Counted from the first letter of the stretch, positions 8,950 to 18,623 are shown. The stretch: 64,000 bases of DNA from an uncultured Aquimarina sp. (GCA_947498455.1 CANMKK010000006.1:62001-126000), one strand, 5' to 3'. Notes: a model not told the origin generated them from the sequence alone. Translations and numbers: made by a program.

Positions 8950-9324
8950 TTATTTTGCTTTTTCAAATTTTGCAAGACTCATTTTCTTCTTAAATTCAGG
9001 ACTTGGTCTAAAACTTATTTTTACATCATTAATAATTCTAGCTGTTACTTTTTATGGACTATCCACTCCATTACTACGTATATGCGCACTAAATATTCCG
9101 AAATCTGCCAGAGAAACCGTTTTTCCTTCTAGTAAATATTCAGGCACTACATCTAATAAAGCATATAATACCGTCATGACATCACCTCTGGTACGGCTTG
9201 ACCTAGAAGCTATCAAACTAGCTGTTTTTGATATCGTAATTTTTTCATGGTTTGTTACCGTAACATAATATTGTTCTTCACCAGAAGCAGGTCTTTTAAC
9301 CATAGATTTATATAATATTGACAT
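8950..9324 (-). pseudogene. HU-family DNA-binding protein interrupted by one in-frame stop
   Basis: The minus-strand frame from 9324 encodes MSILYKSMVKRPASGEEQYY and continues through KITISKTASLIASRSSRT and YLLEGKTVSLADFGIF, the layout of the HU/IHF-like (HU-HIG) proteins common in Bacteroidota. It hits TAA at 9052-9054. The same frame then continues without further stops as KVTARIINDVKISFRPSPEF and KKKMSLAKFEKAK to a TAA at 8950-8952. This tail matches the expected C-terminal half of the family (VTA..I...I.FRPG.E.K). The full frame is 124 residues, a normal length. A single base change from a sense codon such as GAA to TAA explains the break. An upstream ATG at 9339 adds five residues and is less likely the start. 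Confidence 0.8.
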
Positions 9325-9481
9325 ATAGTATAATTTCATTTTAATATATATCTAAATTATTAATGATGAAATTATTTTATAAAATCACCTTACAAATACT
9401 ATTCGATTAAGCTTTACTATAAATGATTCTTAGATTACCATTACATAGTTGTCTAGATATTTTCTAGATAAAATCACATTA

Positions 9482-9644
9482 ATACCATTTGTCATTTGAA
9501 TTTACCGTAATAAAATGTTCTTTTTTGTGCCTCAATTTCAGAATAAAAATAAACCGTAGCCCAGCTATGCTTAATTTTTATGCTGAAATTGAAACAAAAA
9601 CATCTTTATTTTCTTTTCCAGTAAATTCAAACAACAACTGGTAT
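9482..9644. repeat. 163-bp hairpin repeat with terminal inverted repeats, copy 2
   Basis: The element begins ATACCATTTGTCATTTG and ends CAAACAACAACTGGTAT. The 24-bp ends are inverted repeats of each other with four mismatches. The inner part is also symmetric: CTCAATTTCAGAATAAAAA pairs with TTTTTATGCTGAAATTGA, around the central TAGCCCAGCTA. Length and sequence match copy 1 at 994-1156. It sits directly in front of the HMG-CoA reductase promoter (first box at 9651), so it could influence that gene. Confidence 0.8.
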
Positions 9645-9650
9645 AATTTA

Positions 9651-9677
9651 TTGTTTCAAAACAGAATAGTATCTTTG
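9651..9677 (+). promoter_or_regulatory. Predicted promoter of the HMG-CoA reductase operon
   Basis: TTG at 9651-9653 and TATCTTTG at 9670-9677 are separated by 16 nt. TATCTTTG is an exact match to the Bacteroidota TAnnTTTG box. The spacing is slightly short. The ATG is 20 nt downstream, leaving a short leader. Confidence 0.55.
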
Positions 9678-9697
9678 ATCCTTTCTAATAAAATAAA

Positions 9698-11014
9698 ATG
9701 GCACCAGTAGTTTCAGGCTTTTCCAAGCTTTCTAAATCTGACAAAATAAAATGGCTAGTAGAACATCACTTTAACAATGATCAAAATGCTATAGACACGC
9801 TAAAAACATATTGGAACTCCAACAACCAATTACAGCAATTACACGATGAATTTACAGAAAACACAATATCAAACTATTATCTGCCTTTTTCTGTTGCTCC
9901 CAATTTCTTGATTAATGGGAAAAGATATACCATTCCTATGGCTATCGAAGAAAGCTCTGTCGTTGCCGCTGCTAGTAAAGCTGCAAAATTTTGGCAAAAT
10001 CGCGGTGGATTTAAAGCTACTGTTTTGTCTACAACAAAGGTTGGGCAAGTACATTTTATGCATACTGGAAATAAAAAAAAACTTGTTCGTTTTTTCGAGG
10101 CTATCAAAAAACCTCTTATAGCTTCTACCTCCGATATCACTAAGAATATGGAAAAACGTGGAGGAGGAGTTATTGATATAGAATTACGAGACAAATCTCT
10201 GGAAATTGAGAACTACTATCAATTACATTGCACCTTTGGAACTGCAGATGCAATGGGTGCCAACTTTATTAATTCTTGTCTAGAAGAATTTGCAAAGTTT
10301 TTGGTTGAGGCTGCGTCTACATATGATGATTTTTCTGAAGAGGAAAAAAATATAGAAGTCATTATGAGTATTCTTTCTAATTATGTCCCGGATTGTTTAG
10401 TTACCGCAGAAGTTTCTTGCCCTATTAAGGATTTACCTAATACAACTGAATTATCATCTGTACAATATGCCAAAAAATTTGTTCGTGCTGTTCAGATTGC
10501 TCAGATCGAACCTTATAGAGCTGTAACTCACAACAAAGGAATTATGAATGGAATTGATGCCGTAGTACTAGCTACCGGAAATGATTTTAGAGCTATTGAA
10601 GCCGGAGCACACGCATTTGCTGCAAAAAACGGGAAATATGCTAGCCTTACTCAGGCTAAAATAGAACATGATATGTTTTCTTTTTCTATCCGATTACCAT
10701 TAGCATTGGGAACGGTAGGAGGATTGACCTCATTACATCCTTTGGTAAAGTTAGCTTTACAGATACTAGAAAAACCTAATGCAAAACAATTAATGGAAAT
10801 AACCGCTGTAGCGGGGCTTGCACAAAATTTTGCTGCAATAAACTCCCTGATTACAACAGGAATTCAGCAAGGACATATGAAAATGCACCTTATGAACATC
10901 TTAAACCAATTTCAAGCAACAAAAAAAGAGAAAGAACGTTTAATAGCATATTTTAAAACCAATCCGGTTACTCATAGTGAAGTTGTGGAGCAGATTAAAA
11001 AATTAAGAGGTTAA
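9698..11014 (+). CDS. mvaA: Hydroxymethylglutaryl-CoA reductase, class II type
   Basis: A 438-residue cytoplasmic enzyme that reduces HMG-CoA to mevalonate. Family signatures are visible: ENTISNYYLPFSVAPNFLI with the catalytic glutamate region (about 53), MAIEESSVVAAASKAAKFW (about 81), THNKGIMNGIDAVVLATGND (about 277) with the catalytic lysine and aspartate, and GGLTSLHPLVKLAL (about 346). A histidine near the C-terminus (IQQGHMKMH) fits the last catalytic residue. The length fits bacterial class II enzymes. It is followed after 6 bp by a GHMP kinase, so the two form a mevalonate operon. The start is the ATG 20 nt after a TATCTTTG promoter box. Confidence 0.93.
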   Translation: MAPVVSGFSKLSKSDKIKWLVEHHFNNDQNAIDTLKTYWNSNNQLQQLHDEFTENTISNYYLPFSVAPNFLINGKRYTIPMAIEESSVVAAASKAAKFWQNRGGFKATVLSTTKVGQVHFMHTGNKKKLVRFFEAIKKPLIASTSDITKNMEKRGGGVIDIELRDKSLEIENYYQLHCTFGTADAMGANFINSCLEEFAKFLVEAASTYDDFSEEEKNIEVIMSILSNYVPDCLVTAEVSCPIKDLPNTTELSSVQYAKKFVRAVQIAQIEPYRAVTHNKGIMNGIDAVVLATGNDFRAIEAGAHAFAAKNGKYASLTQAKIEHDMFSFSIRLPLALGTVGGLTSLHPLVKLALQILEKPNAKQLMEITAVAGLAQNFAAINSLITTGIQQGHMKMHLMNILNQFQATKKEKERLIAYFKTNPVTHSEVVEQIKKLRG

Positions 11015-11020
11015 AACTCA

Positions 11021-11947
11021 ATGAAAAAGTCGTTCTACAGCCATGGTAAATTATTACTCACAGGAGAGTATTTAGTTCTTGATGGGACAAGTGCATTAGG
11101 TATTCCTACTAAAAAAGGGCAGTGGTTAACTGTAGAGGATACTTATGCAGATTTTATTACTTGGAAAAGTTTTGATAACCAAGAAAACTGTTGGTTCCGG
11201 GCTGTTTTTTCTTTAGAAAATAACATTTTTTCCTCCGTGGATAACGATCAGGAAAAATGCATTACCACGGAAACATTATTAAACATTCTGAATACTGCAA
11301 AACAACTAAACCCTAATTTCCTATCAAAAAATAGAGGATATAACATAACAACAAAACTAGAATTTCCAAGAGAATGGGGATTGGGTTCTTCTTCTACTCT
11401 AATTAACAATATTGCTCAATGGGCACAGGTCAATGCTTTTGAACTACTGGAAAAAAGTTTTGGAGGTAGTGGCTATGATATTGCTTGTGCACAGCACGAT
11501 GCTCCTATCTTATATAAAAGAAATAACGCAGCCCCCATTATAACAGAAGTACAATTCGACCCTCGATATAAGGACAATTTGTTTTTTGTATACCTCAATC
11601 AAAAGCAAAGTAGCAAAGAATCTATAAAACGGTATCAGTCCTTACCTTTAAAAGAATTTGATAAAGCAGAAATTGCAATACAAGAAATTACAAATAACAT
11701 CCTGAACTGCCAAACTATTGAAGCTTTTGAAACTTTAATAGATCGACACGAAGAAATCATATCTTCTATTATTAAAACTCCAACGGTAAAATCAAGATTA
11801 TTCTCAGAATATCCAAGAAGTATAAAAAGCTTAGGTGGCTGGGGTGGTGATTTTATACTGGTCACAGGTACTTGCGAAGGCATGAATTATTTTAAAAACA
11901 AAGGATATAACACTGTTATTCCGTATGATGAGATGGCTTTATTATAA
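11021..11947 (+). CDS. GYDIA-type GHMP kinase, probable mevalonate pathway kinase
   Basis: A 308-residue kinase of the GHMP superfamily (galacto-, homoserine, mevalonate and phosphomevalonate kinases). The N-terminus SHGKLLLTGEYLVLDG is the family start, FPREWGLGSSSTLINN is the ATP-binding PxxxGLGSS motif (about 117-127), and GGSGYDIACAQHDAP contains the GYDIA signature that names this Bacteroidota subfamily. The C-terminal motif KSLGGWGGDFILVTG replaces the usual GAGxGG motif. The position after HMG-CoA reductase suggests it phosphorylates mevalonate or phosphomevalonate. Which step it serves cannot be told from sequence. It ends in the convergent gap before sucB. Confidence 0.87.
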   Translation: MKKSFYSHGKLLLTGEYLVLDGTSALGIPTKKGQWLTVEDTYADFITWKSFDNQENCWFRAVFSLENNIFSSVDNDQEKCITTETLLNILNTAKQLNPNFLSKNRGYNITTKLEFPREWGLGSSSTLINNIAQWAQVNAFELLEKSFGGSGYDIACAQHDAPILYKRNNAAPIITEVQFDPRYKDNLFFVYLNQKQSSKESIKRYQSLPLKEFDKAEIAIQEITNNILNCQTIEAFETLIDRHEEIISSIIKTPTVKSRLFSEYPRSIKSLGGWGGDFILVTGTCEGMNYFKNKGYNTVIPYDEMALL

Positions 11948-12157
11948 AACTAGTTTCAACTTTTATAGCGGATAGACAAATAAAAATCAATACCTTAAAA
12001 AATTGTATGTTATAAATTTATAAAGCGAAGTTTTTAAACACTTATCTTTTCTAACATTCCAAGATGTAGTTTAATTCAGGTTGTATTAATATCCTTTTGT
12101 TTTAAAATAAAAACCCTCAAAGTGTGGTATCGCGTTAAACACAGAGTCATAAAACAA

Positions 12158-12191
12158 AAAGAGCCCTGAACTAAAAAGTTCAGAGCTCTTT
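12158..12191. terminator. Bidirectional terminator between the mevalonate operon and sucB
   Basis: Arms AAAGAGCCCTGAACT (12158-12172) and AGTTCAGAGCTCTTT (12177-12191) pair over 15 positions with one wobble or mismatch, around a 4-nt AAAA loop. A-rich and T-rich flanks occur on both sides. It serves the convergent genes ending at 11947 and 12216. The rest of the 268-bp gap shows no gene. Confidence 0.8.
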
Positions 12192-12215
12192 ATTAAAAAA
12201 TATTTTTTTAGCTTC

Positions 12216-13430
12216 TTATAATTCTAATGCTTTTAATACATTAGTATCCATCAATAATTCTTCTGGATTTTCTAACGCTTCTTTTACAGCAACCAAAAAG
12301 CCAACAGATTCTTTACCATCAATGATTCTATGATCATAAGATAATGCGACATACATAATCGGTGCTACAACAATCTGACCATCTCTTACAATTGGTCTTT
12401 CTACGATATTATGCATTCCTAAAATAGCACTTTGCGGAGGATTAATGATTGGAGTAGATAACATACTTCCAAAAACTCCACCATTGGTAATGGTAAAAGT
12501 ACCTCCCGTCATTTCATCGACTGTTATCTGCCCATCTCTAGCTCTTATCGCCAATCTTTTTACTTCGGATTCTACTCCTCTAAAACTTAAGTTCTCTGCA
12601 TTTCTGATAACAGGAACCATAAGTCCTTTTGGCCCTGAAACCGCAATACTTATATCCTGAAAATCATACGAAATCATTTCTTTTCCATCAATCATCGAAT
12701 TTACTGCGGGATACATTTTTAATGCTCTAACACAAGCCAATGTAAAGAAAGACATAAACCCTAGACCCACTCCGTGTTTACTCTTAAATTCTTCTTTATA
12801 TTTTTTTCTTAGGTCAAATATTGGCTGCATGTCTACCTCATTAAAGGTAGTAAGCATAGCTGTTTCATTTTTTACAGATACCAAACGCTCTGCCACTTTA
12901 CGACGAAGCATTGATAATTTTTTACGAGACTCACCTCTACTCCCTAATCCAGGGGTTCCCATAGAAGGTTTTGCATCTATCGCATCAGCCTTAGTAATAC
13001 GACCATCTCTCCCGGTTCCTTTTACCTGAGAAGCATCGATACCTTTTTCTGCTAATACTTTTTTAGCCGCTGGCGAAGCTGTTCCTGTAGCATATGTTTC
13101 GGTTTTTGCCGGAGCCGTTGGGGCTGGCTTTGGAGCTTCTTCTTTTTTCTCTTCGGCTGTGGTATTTTCTACTTCACCTCCTTCAGGTTTTGCCGCATCT
13201 GTATCAATAAGACATACAACTTGTCCTACCGCAACAGCATCTCCTTCTTCAGCCATTAATGTAATCACTCCACTAACTTCTGCAGGCAATTCTAGAGTTG
13301 CCTTGTCACTATCTACTTCTGCAATCGCTTGATCTTTTTCTACATAATCTCCACTTTCTACAAGCCATTGTGCTATTTCTACTTCTGTAATGGATTCTCC
13401 CGGTGAAGGGACTTTCATTTCTAAAGCCAT
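12216..13430 (-). CDS. sucB: 2-oxoglutarate dehydrogenase E2, dihydrolipoamide succinyltransferase
   Basis: A 404-residue E2 component that transfers the succinyl group from lipoamide to CoA in the TCA cycle. Domains in order: one lipoyl domain (about 1-77) with the lipoylated Lys43 in [13 protein letters not shown], an acidic Ala/Pro-rich linker (about 85-110), a peripheral subunit-binding domain (about 117-153, [20 protein letters not shown]), and the catalytic core (about 170-404) with the active-site histidine in [18 protein letters not shown]. It lies 57 bp downstream of the E1 gene sucA on the same strand. The succinyl rather than acetyl specificity is inferred from that neighbour. Confidence 0.95.
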   Translation of the reverse strand: MALEMKVPSPGESITEVEIAQWLVESGDYVEKDQAIAEVDSDKATLELPAEVSGVITLMAEEGDAVAVGQVVCLIDTDAAKPEGGEVENTTAEEKKEEAPKPAPTAPAKTETYATGTASPAAKKVLAEKGIDASQVKGTGRDGRITKADAIDAKPSMGTPGLGSRGESRKKLSMLRRKVAERLVSVKNETAMLTTFNEVDMQPIFDLRKKYKEEFKSKHGVGLGFMSFFTLACVRALKMYPAVNSMIDGKEMISYDFQDISIAVSGPKGLMVPVIRNAENLSFRGVESEVKRLAIRARDGQITVDEMTGGTFTITNGGVFGSMLSTPIINPPQSAILGMHNIVERPIVRDGQIVVAPIMYVALSYDHRIIDGKESVGFLVAVKEALENPEELLMDTNVLKALEL

Positions 13431-13487
13431 AATTCAAATTTTATATTGTATATCACTTCCGTGAAAAATATTTCTACTTATATTTAA

Positions 13488-16271
13488 TTACTTTTTCCTA
13501 CGTTTTTGATTGTCCAGAGTTTTATCAAACACATAATCAATCACCTCTTGATGTCTTCTCCTAGATCGTGTTGCACTACCAGCTGCTGGTGCCCCATACG
13601 GCCTTCTACTCGCAAATCTAAATGTTGTCGCTCCTTCATAATTCAAGAGAATATGACTTAAGGCCCCCATATTTCGTGGTTCTTCCTGAGCCCAAACAAC
13701 ATCATCTGTTTTGTACTTTTTGATTAATGCATCTATCTCTGTGGCAGGAAGCGGGAACAATTGCTCCAATCGTACTAATGCCACATCATCTCTCTTCAAT
13801 TCTTCTTTCTTTTCAAGTAAATCATAATAAAATTTACCTGTACAGAAAACCAATGTTTTTACATCTTTTGTCTTTGCAGTAGGATCATCAATTACTGTTT
13901 GAAAACTTCCATTTGTAAACTCCTCAACAGAAGACACCACTCTTTTATCTCTTAACAAACTCTTGGGCGTAAACACTATTAATGGTTTACGATAAGATGC
14001 TTTCATTTGCCTTCTTAACAAATGAAATAAGTTTGCAGGAGTTGTTACATCTGCCACAAACATATTATCCTTAGCACATAACTGAAGGTAACGTTCCATA
14101 CGTGCAGATGAGTGCTCTGCTCCCTGTCCTTCATATCCGTGAGGCAGTAACATTACCAAACCATTCTGCAATTTCCATTTATCTTCTGCAGAAGATATAT
14201 ACTGATCAATCATGATCTGAGCCCCATTACTAAAATCTCCAAACTGAGCTTCCCAAATCGTTAACGTTTTTGGACTTGCCATAGCATATCCATAATCAAA
14301 TCCTACCACTCCGTACTCCGAAAGCAATGAATTATAGATATAAAAATCCCCTTGCTCTCCTTTCAGATTATTAAGAAGTAACACTTCTTCTTCACTGTCT
14401 TCTACCTTAATGACTGCATGTCTATGAGAGAATGTACCTCTTTCTACATCCTGACCACTCATACGCACATCATATCCTTCTTTTAATAGTGATCCATACG
14501 CGAGTAATTCTCCCATCGCCCAATCTAATTGATCCTTTTCAAAAAACATTTGACGTCTTTGATCAATCAATCGTTCGATTTTACGAAGAAATTTCTTATT
14601 ATCCGGTAGTTTTGTAATAACTTCTGCTATTTCAGTCAGTTCCTCTTTTGGATATGTAGTATCAACTACTTCCATCATTTCATCTTCCTGAACACGGTTA
14701 AAACCTGCCCATTCATCTTTCATAAAAGGCGTAATGACCGTTTTCTCCTGTTTACGAGAGTCTTCTAACTCTTCTTCTAAAGAGGCTTTATATTCTTTTT
14801 CTAGAGTTTTGACATATTGCTTATCAATAACACCTTCTGCAACAAGTTTTTCTGCATAGATATCTCTTGGATTCTTATGCTTGGCTATTGCCTTATATAA
14901 TTTTGGTTGTGTAAAACGAGGTTCATCTCCTTCATTATGCCCATATTTACGATATCCTAATAAATCTATGAAGACATCTCTCCCAAAATTCATTCTAAAA
15001 TCTAACGCAAAGTTAGCCGCGTGAACTACTGCTTCTGCGTCATCGGCATTCACGTGAAGTACCGGAGAGAGCGTTACCTTTCCTATATCAGTACAATAGG
15101 TCGATGAACGTGCATCCAGATAATTAGTGGTAAATCCAATTTGATTATTTACAACAATATGAATAGTTCCTCCTGTTTTGTAACCGTCTAATTGTGCCAT
15201 CTGAACAATTTCGTATACCAAACCTTGTCCAGCCACAGCAGCATCTCCATGAACTACAATAGGAAGCACTTGCGAAATATTCTCTTTATAATGTCTATCC
15301 TGTTTTGCTCTGGTAATCCCCTCAACAACTGCTCCAACGGTTTCTAAGTGAGATGGATTAGGAGCAATATTCATATTAATAGCTTTTCCTGTATCCGATT
15401 CGCGCTTAGAAGTCCATCCTAAATGGTATTTTACATCTCCATCAAATATCGCTTCTTCATAATCTTTACCATCGAATTCGCTAAAGATATCCTTTGGGCT
15501 TTTACCAAATATATTAGTTAATGTACTTAAGCGGCCTCTGTGAGCCATCCCCATAACGAACTCCTTAACTCCCATATTAGCTGCTTTTTCTACTAAAGCA
15601 TCTAATGCCGGAATTAAAGATTCTCCACCTTCTAATGAAAATCTTTTTTGACCAACATATTTTGTATGCAGAAAACTTTCGAAAGAAACTGCTTGATTTA
15701 ACTTCTTAAGAATATGTTTCTTCTGATCTGAAGAAAATTTTGTTCTATTGGTATTAAAGTTGATTCGCCCCTGAATCCACTCACGCTCTTCGGGATTACG
15801 AATATACATATATTCTATCCCAATAGAATCACAATATATTTGCTCTAAATGAACAATAATATTACTCAATGTATTCGGTCCAATACCAATAATCTCACCT
15901 GCATTAAAAACCGTATTCAGATCTCCTTGACTTAATCCAAAATTCTCTAAAGCCAAAGTTGGAGTATACTTCCTCCTATCTCTTACAGGGTTTGTCTTAG
16001 TATATAAATGTCCTCTAGTTCTATAACCGTCAATCAATCGTACTACCTGAAATTCTTTTTGAACATTTTCTGGAACAGCAATTGTTTCTCCGGAGTTTTT
16101 TTCGATATAGATTGTTTCTCCTAAACCATCCGAGTTTTCTAATCCAAAATCAAACCCTTGAAAAAAAGCTCTCCAACTAGGCTCTACACTATCGGGATTT
16201 TGCAAATATTGATCGTATAAATCCGCAAAAAATGCGGTATTAGCCGCATTCAAAAATGAATATTTATCCAT
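13488..16271 (-). CDS. sucA: 2-oxoglutarate dehydrogenase E1 component
   Basis: A 927-residue thiamine diphosphate enzyme, close to the usual 930-940 residues. It decarboxylates 2-oxoglutarate and passes the succinyl group to E2. The N-terminus NAANTAFFADLYDQYLQNPD is the typical E2-interacting region with DPxSVxxSWRAFF. MGMAHRGRLSTLTNI, HGDAAVAGQGLVYE and HIVVNNQIGFTT form the ThDP and substrate regions. The C-terminal domain has MLLPHGYEGQGAEHSSAR and AQEEPRNMGAL. It is transcribed before sucB as an operon, and a TATTTTTG promoter box lies just upstream. Confidence 0.96.
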   Translation of the reverse strand: MDKYSFLNAANTAFFADLYDQYLQNPDSVEPSWRAFFQGFDFGLENSDGLGETIYIEKNSGETIAVPENVQKEFQVVRLIDGYRTRGHLYTKTNPVRDRRKYTPTLALENFGLSQGDLNTVFNAGEIIGIGPNTLSNIIVHLEQIYCDSIGIEYMYIRNPEEREWIQGRINFNTNRTKFSSDQKKHILKKLNQAVSFESFLHTKYVGQKRFSLEGGESLIPALDALVEKAANMGVKEFVMGMAHRGRLSTLTNIFGKSPKDIFSEFDGKDYEEAIFDGDVKYHLGWTSKRESDTGKAINMNIAPNPSHLETVGAVVEGITRAKQDRHYKENISQVLPIVVHGDAAVAGQGLVYEIVQMAQLDGYKTGGTIHIVVNNQIGFTTNYLDARSSTYCTDIGKVTLSPVLHVNADDAEAVVHAANFALDFRMNFGRDVFIDLLGYRKYGHNEGDEPRFTQPKLYKAIAKHKNPRDIYAEKLVAEGVIDKQYVKTLEKEYKASLEEELEDSRKQEKTVITPFMKDEWAGFNRVQEDEMMEVVDTTYPKEELTEIAEVITKLPDNKKFLRKIERLIDQRRQMFFEKDQLDWAMGELLAYGSLLKEGYDVRMSGQDVERGTFSHRHAVIKVEDSEEEVLLLNNLKGEQGDFYIYNSLLSEYGVVGFDYGYAMASPKTLTIWEAQFGDFSNGAQIMIDQYISSAEDKWKLQNGLVMLLPHGYEGQGAEHSSARMERYLQLCAKDNMFVADVTTPANLFHLLRRQMKASYRKPLIVFTPKSLLRDKRVVSSVEEFTNGSFQTVIDDPTAKTKDVKTLVFCTGKFYYDLLEKKEELKRDDVALVRLEQLFPLPATEIDALIKKYKTDDVVWAQEEPRNMGALSHILLNYEGATTFRFASRRPYGAPAAGSATRSRRRHQEVIDYVFDKTLDNQKRRKK

Positions 16272-16309
16272 ATATAAGTCTCAATCGTCTTTTTATTGAC
16301 AAAACAATG

Positions 16310-16317
16310 CAAAAATA
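16310..16317 (-). promoter_or_regulatory. Predicted -7 box of the sucA-sucB promoter
   Basis: On the minus strand the sequence is TATTTTTG, an exact TAnnTTTG box 39 nt before the sucA ATG. No TTG lies at the ideal distance upstream, so only the proximal element is supported. The preceding AATTGTTG is shared with the promoter before the DPP IV operon. Confidence 0.45.
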
Positions 16318-16385
16318 CAACAATTACAGTATATTGAGTATTGAATTATATATATTATTTAGAACTATTTATTAGAAATTTAACA

Positions 16386-16907
16386 ATGAAAGCAAATCCT
16401 GTTTATAATACCAGATATTTAGTCTTAGTTTTATTTATTTTACTACTTTTTGAAAAAAGTTATTCTCAAGATGAAAACTTTTGGTCACATGTTAAGTTCG
16501 GAGGAAACATAGGTATTGGATTTTCTAATGATACTTTTAGCGGAGTTATAGCTCCCTCTGCCATATACGATTTCAACGATTGGTTTAGCATGGGTTTGGG
16601 ACTAAACTTCGGATATACTAATGGCAGTAATTTTACAGCTACTAATTACGGAGGTAGTCTTATCACATTATTCAACCCTTTTCCTGAATTACAATTATCC
16701 GCAGAATTTGAAGAAATGGGGATTAATAGGTCTATAGAACTTGACGGAGCAGAAACCTCTGAGAATTACTGGTATCCAGCTCTATTTATTGGTGCAGGTT
16801 ACAGAGTTGGCCTTGTTAGCATAGGTCTAAGATACGATGTGTTATACAATAATGACAAAAGTATATACGCCAGTGCATATGCTCCTTTTGTGAGAGTATT
16901 TTTCTAA
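16386..16907 (+). CDS. Predicted outer membrane beta-barrel protein
   Basis: A 173-residue exported protein. The start is set at the ATG at 16386 (MKANPVYNTRYLVLVLFILL), because the longer frame begins at a TTG and places 15 extra residues before the signal peptide. Cleavage is probable after SYSQ. The mature part shows alternating strands rich in Gly, Tyr and Phe (VKFGGNIGIGFSN, WFSMGLGLNFGYTNGS, LFIGAGYRVGLVSIGLRYDV) and ends in VRVFF, a typical barrel C-terminus with terminal Phe. This points to a small outer membrane barrel of unknown function. It is divergent from sucA and ends at a shared bidirectional terminator. Confidence 0.75.
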   Translation: MKANPVYNTRYLVLVLFILLLFEKSYSQDENFWSHVKFGGNIGIGFSNDTFSGVIAPSAIYDFNDWFSMGLGLNFGYTNGSNFTATNYGGSLITLFNPFPELQLSAEFEEMGINRSIELDGAETSENYWYPALFIGAGYRVGLVSIGLRYDVLYNNDKSIYASAYAPFVRVFF

Positions 16908-16912
16908 AAAAG

Positions 16913-16942
16913 CAAAGCTTTTCCACTAAAGGAAAAGCCTTG
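16913..16942. terminator. Bidirectional terminator
   Basis: Arms CAAAGCTTTTCC (16913-16924) and GGAAAAGCCTTG (16931-16942) pair with one wobble around a 6-nt loop. It lies between convergent genes ending at 16907 and 16971. T-runs occur on both sides. Confidence 0.7.
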
Positions 16943-16970
16943 AATATACATTATGTAAATCTTATATTTC

Positions 16971-18212
16971 TTATTTTTTTATCAACTGCAATATCTGATT
17001 TTTTGAAGCCGTTTCTATTTTTATAAAATAATTTCCTTCAGCAGTAAGTCTATCACCTATATTCAATTGACTAGGACTCTTTTCATGCTTTACATGTGAT
17101 AGAAGTTTTCCTTGCACATCATAAATAGACAACGTTAATGACTGTCCTTGCAATTTTGACAAATCAATCGTAAACACATCTCTAGAAGGATTAGGATATA
17201 CCGACACAACTTTATCTTCTGTAAACTCATCCGTACTTAACAATTCACCTAGAGTATTATCTAAATTAGTTTGACTCCATAATAAACTTCTTTTATAATA
17301 AGCTTGGGTAGTATCATCTAACCAATATGTCATTGCTGTTACCTGATCTTGTGTAAACATATTCTGGCATTCTACATTATAATCCATATGGTTTTCCAGA
17401 TTAGCATACGTTCCACATGCATTTATAACATTTCTATTACAACCATCAGACCCCATAGTTGCAGGTGTATCATCCATTCCATCATTCGTAGCATCACATC
17501 CGTTCAGAAAAGTATGTCTTAACCCAAAATAATGTCCAAATTCATGGGTCATTACTTTCTCGAAACCAGCTGGAATATTAATCGCACCACAAATTCTTCC
17601 TATATATCTATGATTATAAGTAACATGAGGAACTCTATTTTGTGTAGGCAAAAAAGCATGTCCTGACCCTGTTGTTCCGTTCACTTCATTTGGAGCATCT
17701 ACAACAACAATATCTAGATAATACCTACCATTTAGCCCCCACCACATATAATTATATATCTGAGAATCATATCCGTACGAAATATTTGCTTGGATCTGCC
17801 AATCCATCCCAGGATATTCTAATGTTGTACCTAAGGGATCTTTTGTTGCCGCCACAAACTCGATATCCATTTTATCCTTAATAGCATCAAATCTTGGATC
17901 TATAGCATCAAACCCAGCAAAAGTACCATTAAAATCTCCATTCACTGTTTCCAAAACATCATCTATTCTACATTTCATATCCGCTTTACTAACTCCTCCG
18001 TCATATATAATATGAAATACTACAGGAATAATATAAGACCCAAGCTTTTTGCTTTTATAATTTTTCATTTTAGAAAGAGACTCCTTAAAAACAGTTTCTT
18101 CTTTTGGAGACAGATTGTCTGCACCACAGCCTATGTCTAAATTTTGTTGAGAGAAGCTATTACTCACACAAAATACGAGTAGACTAATCATTAAATAGTT
18201 CTTTACATTCAT
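16971..18212 (-). CDS. Secreted M43-family zinc metalloprotease with T9SS sorting domain
   Basis: A 413-residue protease of the M43 (cytophagalysin/pappalysin) family. It has a signal peptide (MNVKNYLMISLLVFCVSNSFS). The zinc site HEFGHYFGLRH lies at residues 223-233 and the Met-turn NHMDY at about 274-278. Paired cysteines follow the zinc site (NGCDATNDG, GSDGCNR, NACGTYA). The last about 80 residues are a type A T9SS sorting domain (VYPNPSRDVF, VYDVQGKLL-type motif, NYFIKI), so the enzyme is exported to the cell surface or medium. It is paralogous to the larger protease at 19001-22684, matching closely over the catalytic domain. Confidence 0.92.
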   Translation of the reverse strand: MNVKNYLMISLLVFCVSNSFSQQNLDIGCGADNLSPKEETVFKESLSKMKNYKSKKLGSYIIPVVFHIIYDGGVSKADMKCRIDDVLETVNGDFNGTFAGFDAIDPRFDAIKDKMDIEFVAATKDPLGTTLEYPGMDWQIQANISYGYDSQIYNYMWWGLNGRYYLDIVVVDAPNEVNGTTGSGHAFLPTQNRVPHVTYNHRYIGRICGAINIPAGFEKVMTHEFGHYFGLRHTFLNGCDATNDGMDDTPATMGSDGCNRNVINACGTYANLENHMDYNVECQNMFTQDQVTAMTYWLDDTTQAYYKRSLLWSQTNLDNTLGELLSTDEFTEDKVVSVYPNPSRDVFTIDLSKLQGQSLTLSIYDVQGKLLSHVKHEKSPSQLNIGDRLTAEGNYFIKIETASKNQILQLIKK

Positions 18213-18598
18213 CGTTCACTTTATTTTAGGGTTTCTATTAATTCCGTTTTTCAAATACCACAACTTGCTAAAAAAATAACATTAAAAACAGAAATCTATC
18301 TGATTCTCCTGTTATCACTCTACACAACCAATTTTATTGATGCACTCCCCAGAATGCAAAGTCAAAAATATCAGTAATACTCAACAAAGTGGCCAAAACA
18401 ACTAAATTTATTGATCTATTTCAATAAATTCGATAATATAGTATTAGTTATTGATAACAACAAAGGGGTGGATAGTGAAATTCAGGACAAATCACTCTTT
18501 TAAACACCTATTGATCAAGTCGTTATTTCGTTTCTAAAAAAACAGGATTATAAGCAATCTAAAAACACAAATTAAATACAGCTACAGCTATAAAAAAA

Positions 18599-18623
18599 CA
18601 AGGCCTTTATAAAAAAGACCTTG
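18599..18623 (-). terminator. Minus-strand terminator of a possible short transcript
   Basis: Arms CAAGG(C)CTTT and AAAG(A)CCTTG pair with one internal mismatch. On the minus strand the stem is followed by TTTTTTT. No annotated gene lies between this and the terminator at 18913-18944, so it may end a short RNA or small-peptide transcript. Confidence 0.55.

Larger units (their letters stand above)
9340..9697. other. Divergent intergenic region with repeat and promoter
   Basis: This gap lies between the divergent HU pseudogene and the HMG-CoA reductase gene. It contains copy 2 of the 163-bp repeat (9482-9644) and the predicted reductase promoter. Two TCTAGA sites at 9452 and 9463 are close together and could be part of an operator, but this is speculative. 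Confidence 0.4.

Noticed and set aside
9489..9710. Plus-strand frame before HMG-CoA reductase
   Set aside because: It lies almost wholly in the 163-bp noncoding repeat and overlaps the reductase start; composition is not coding.
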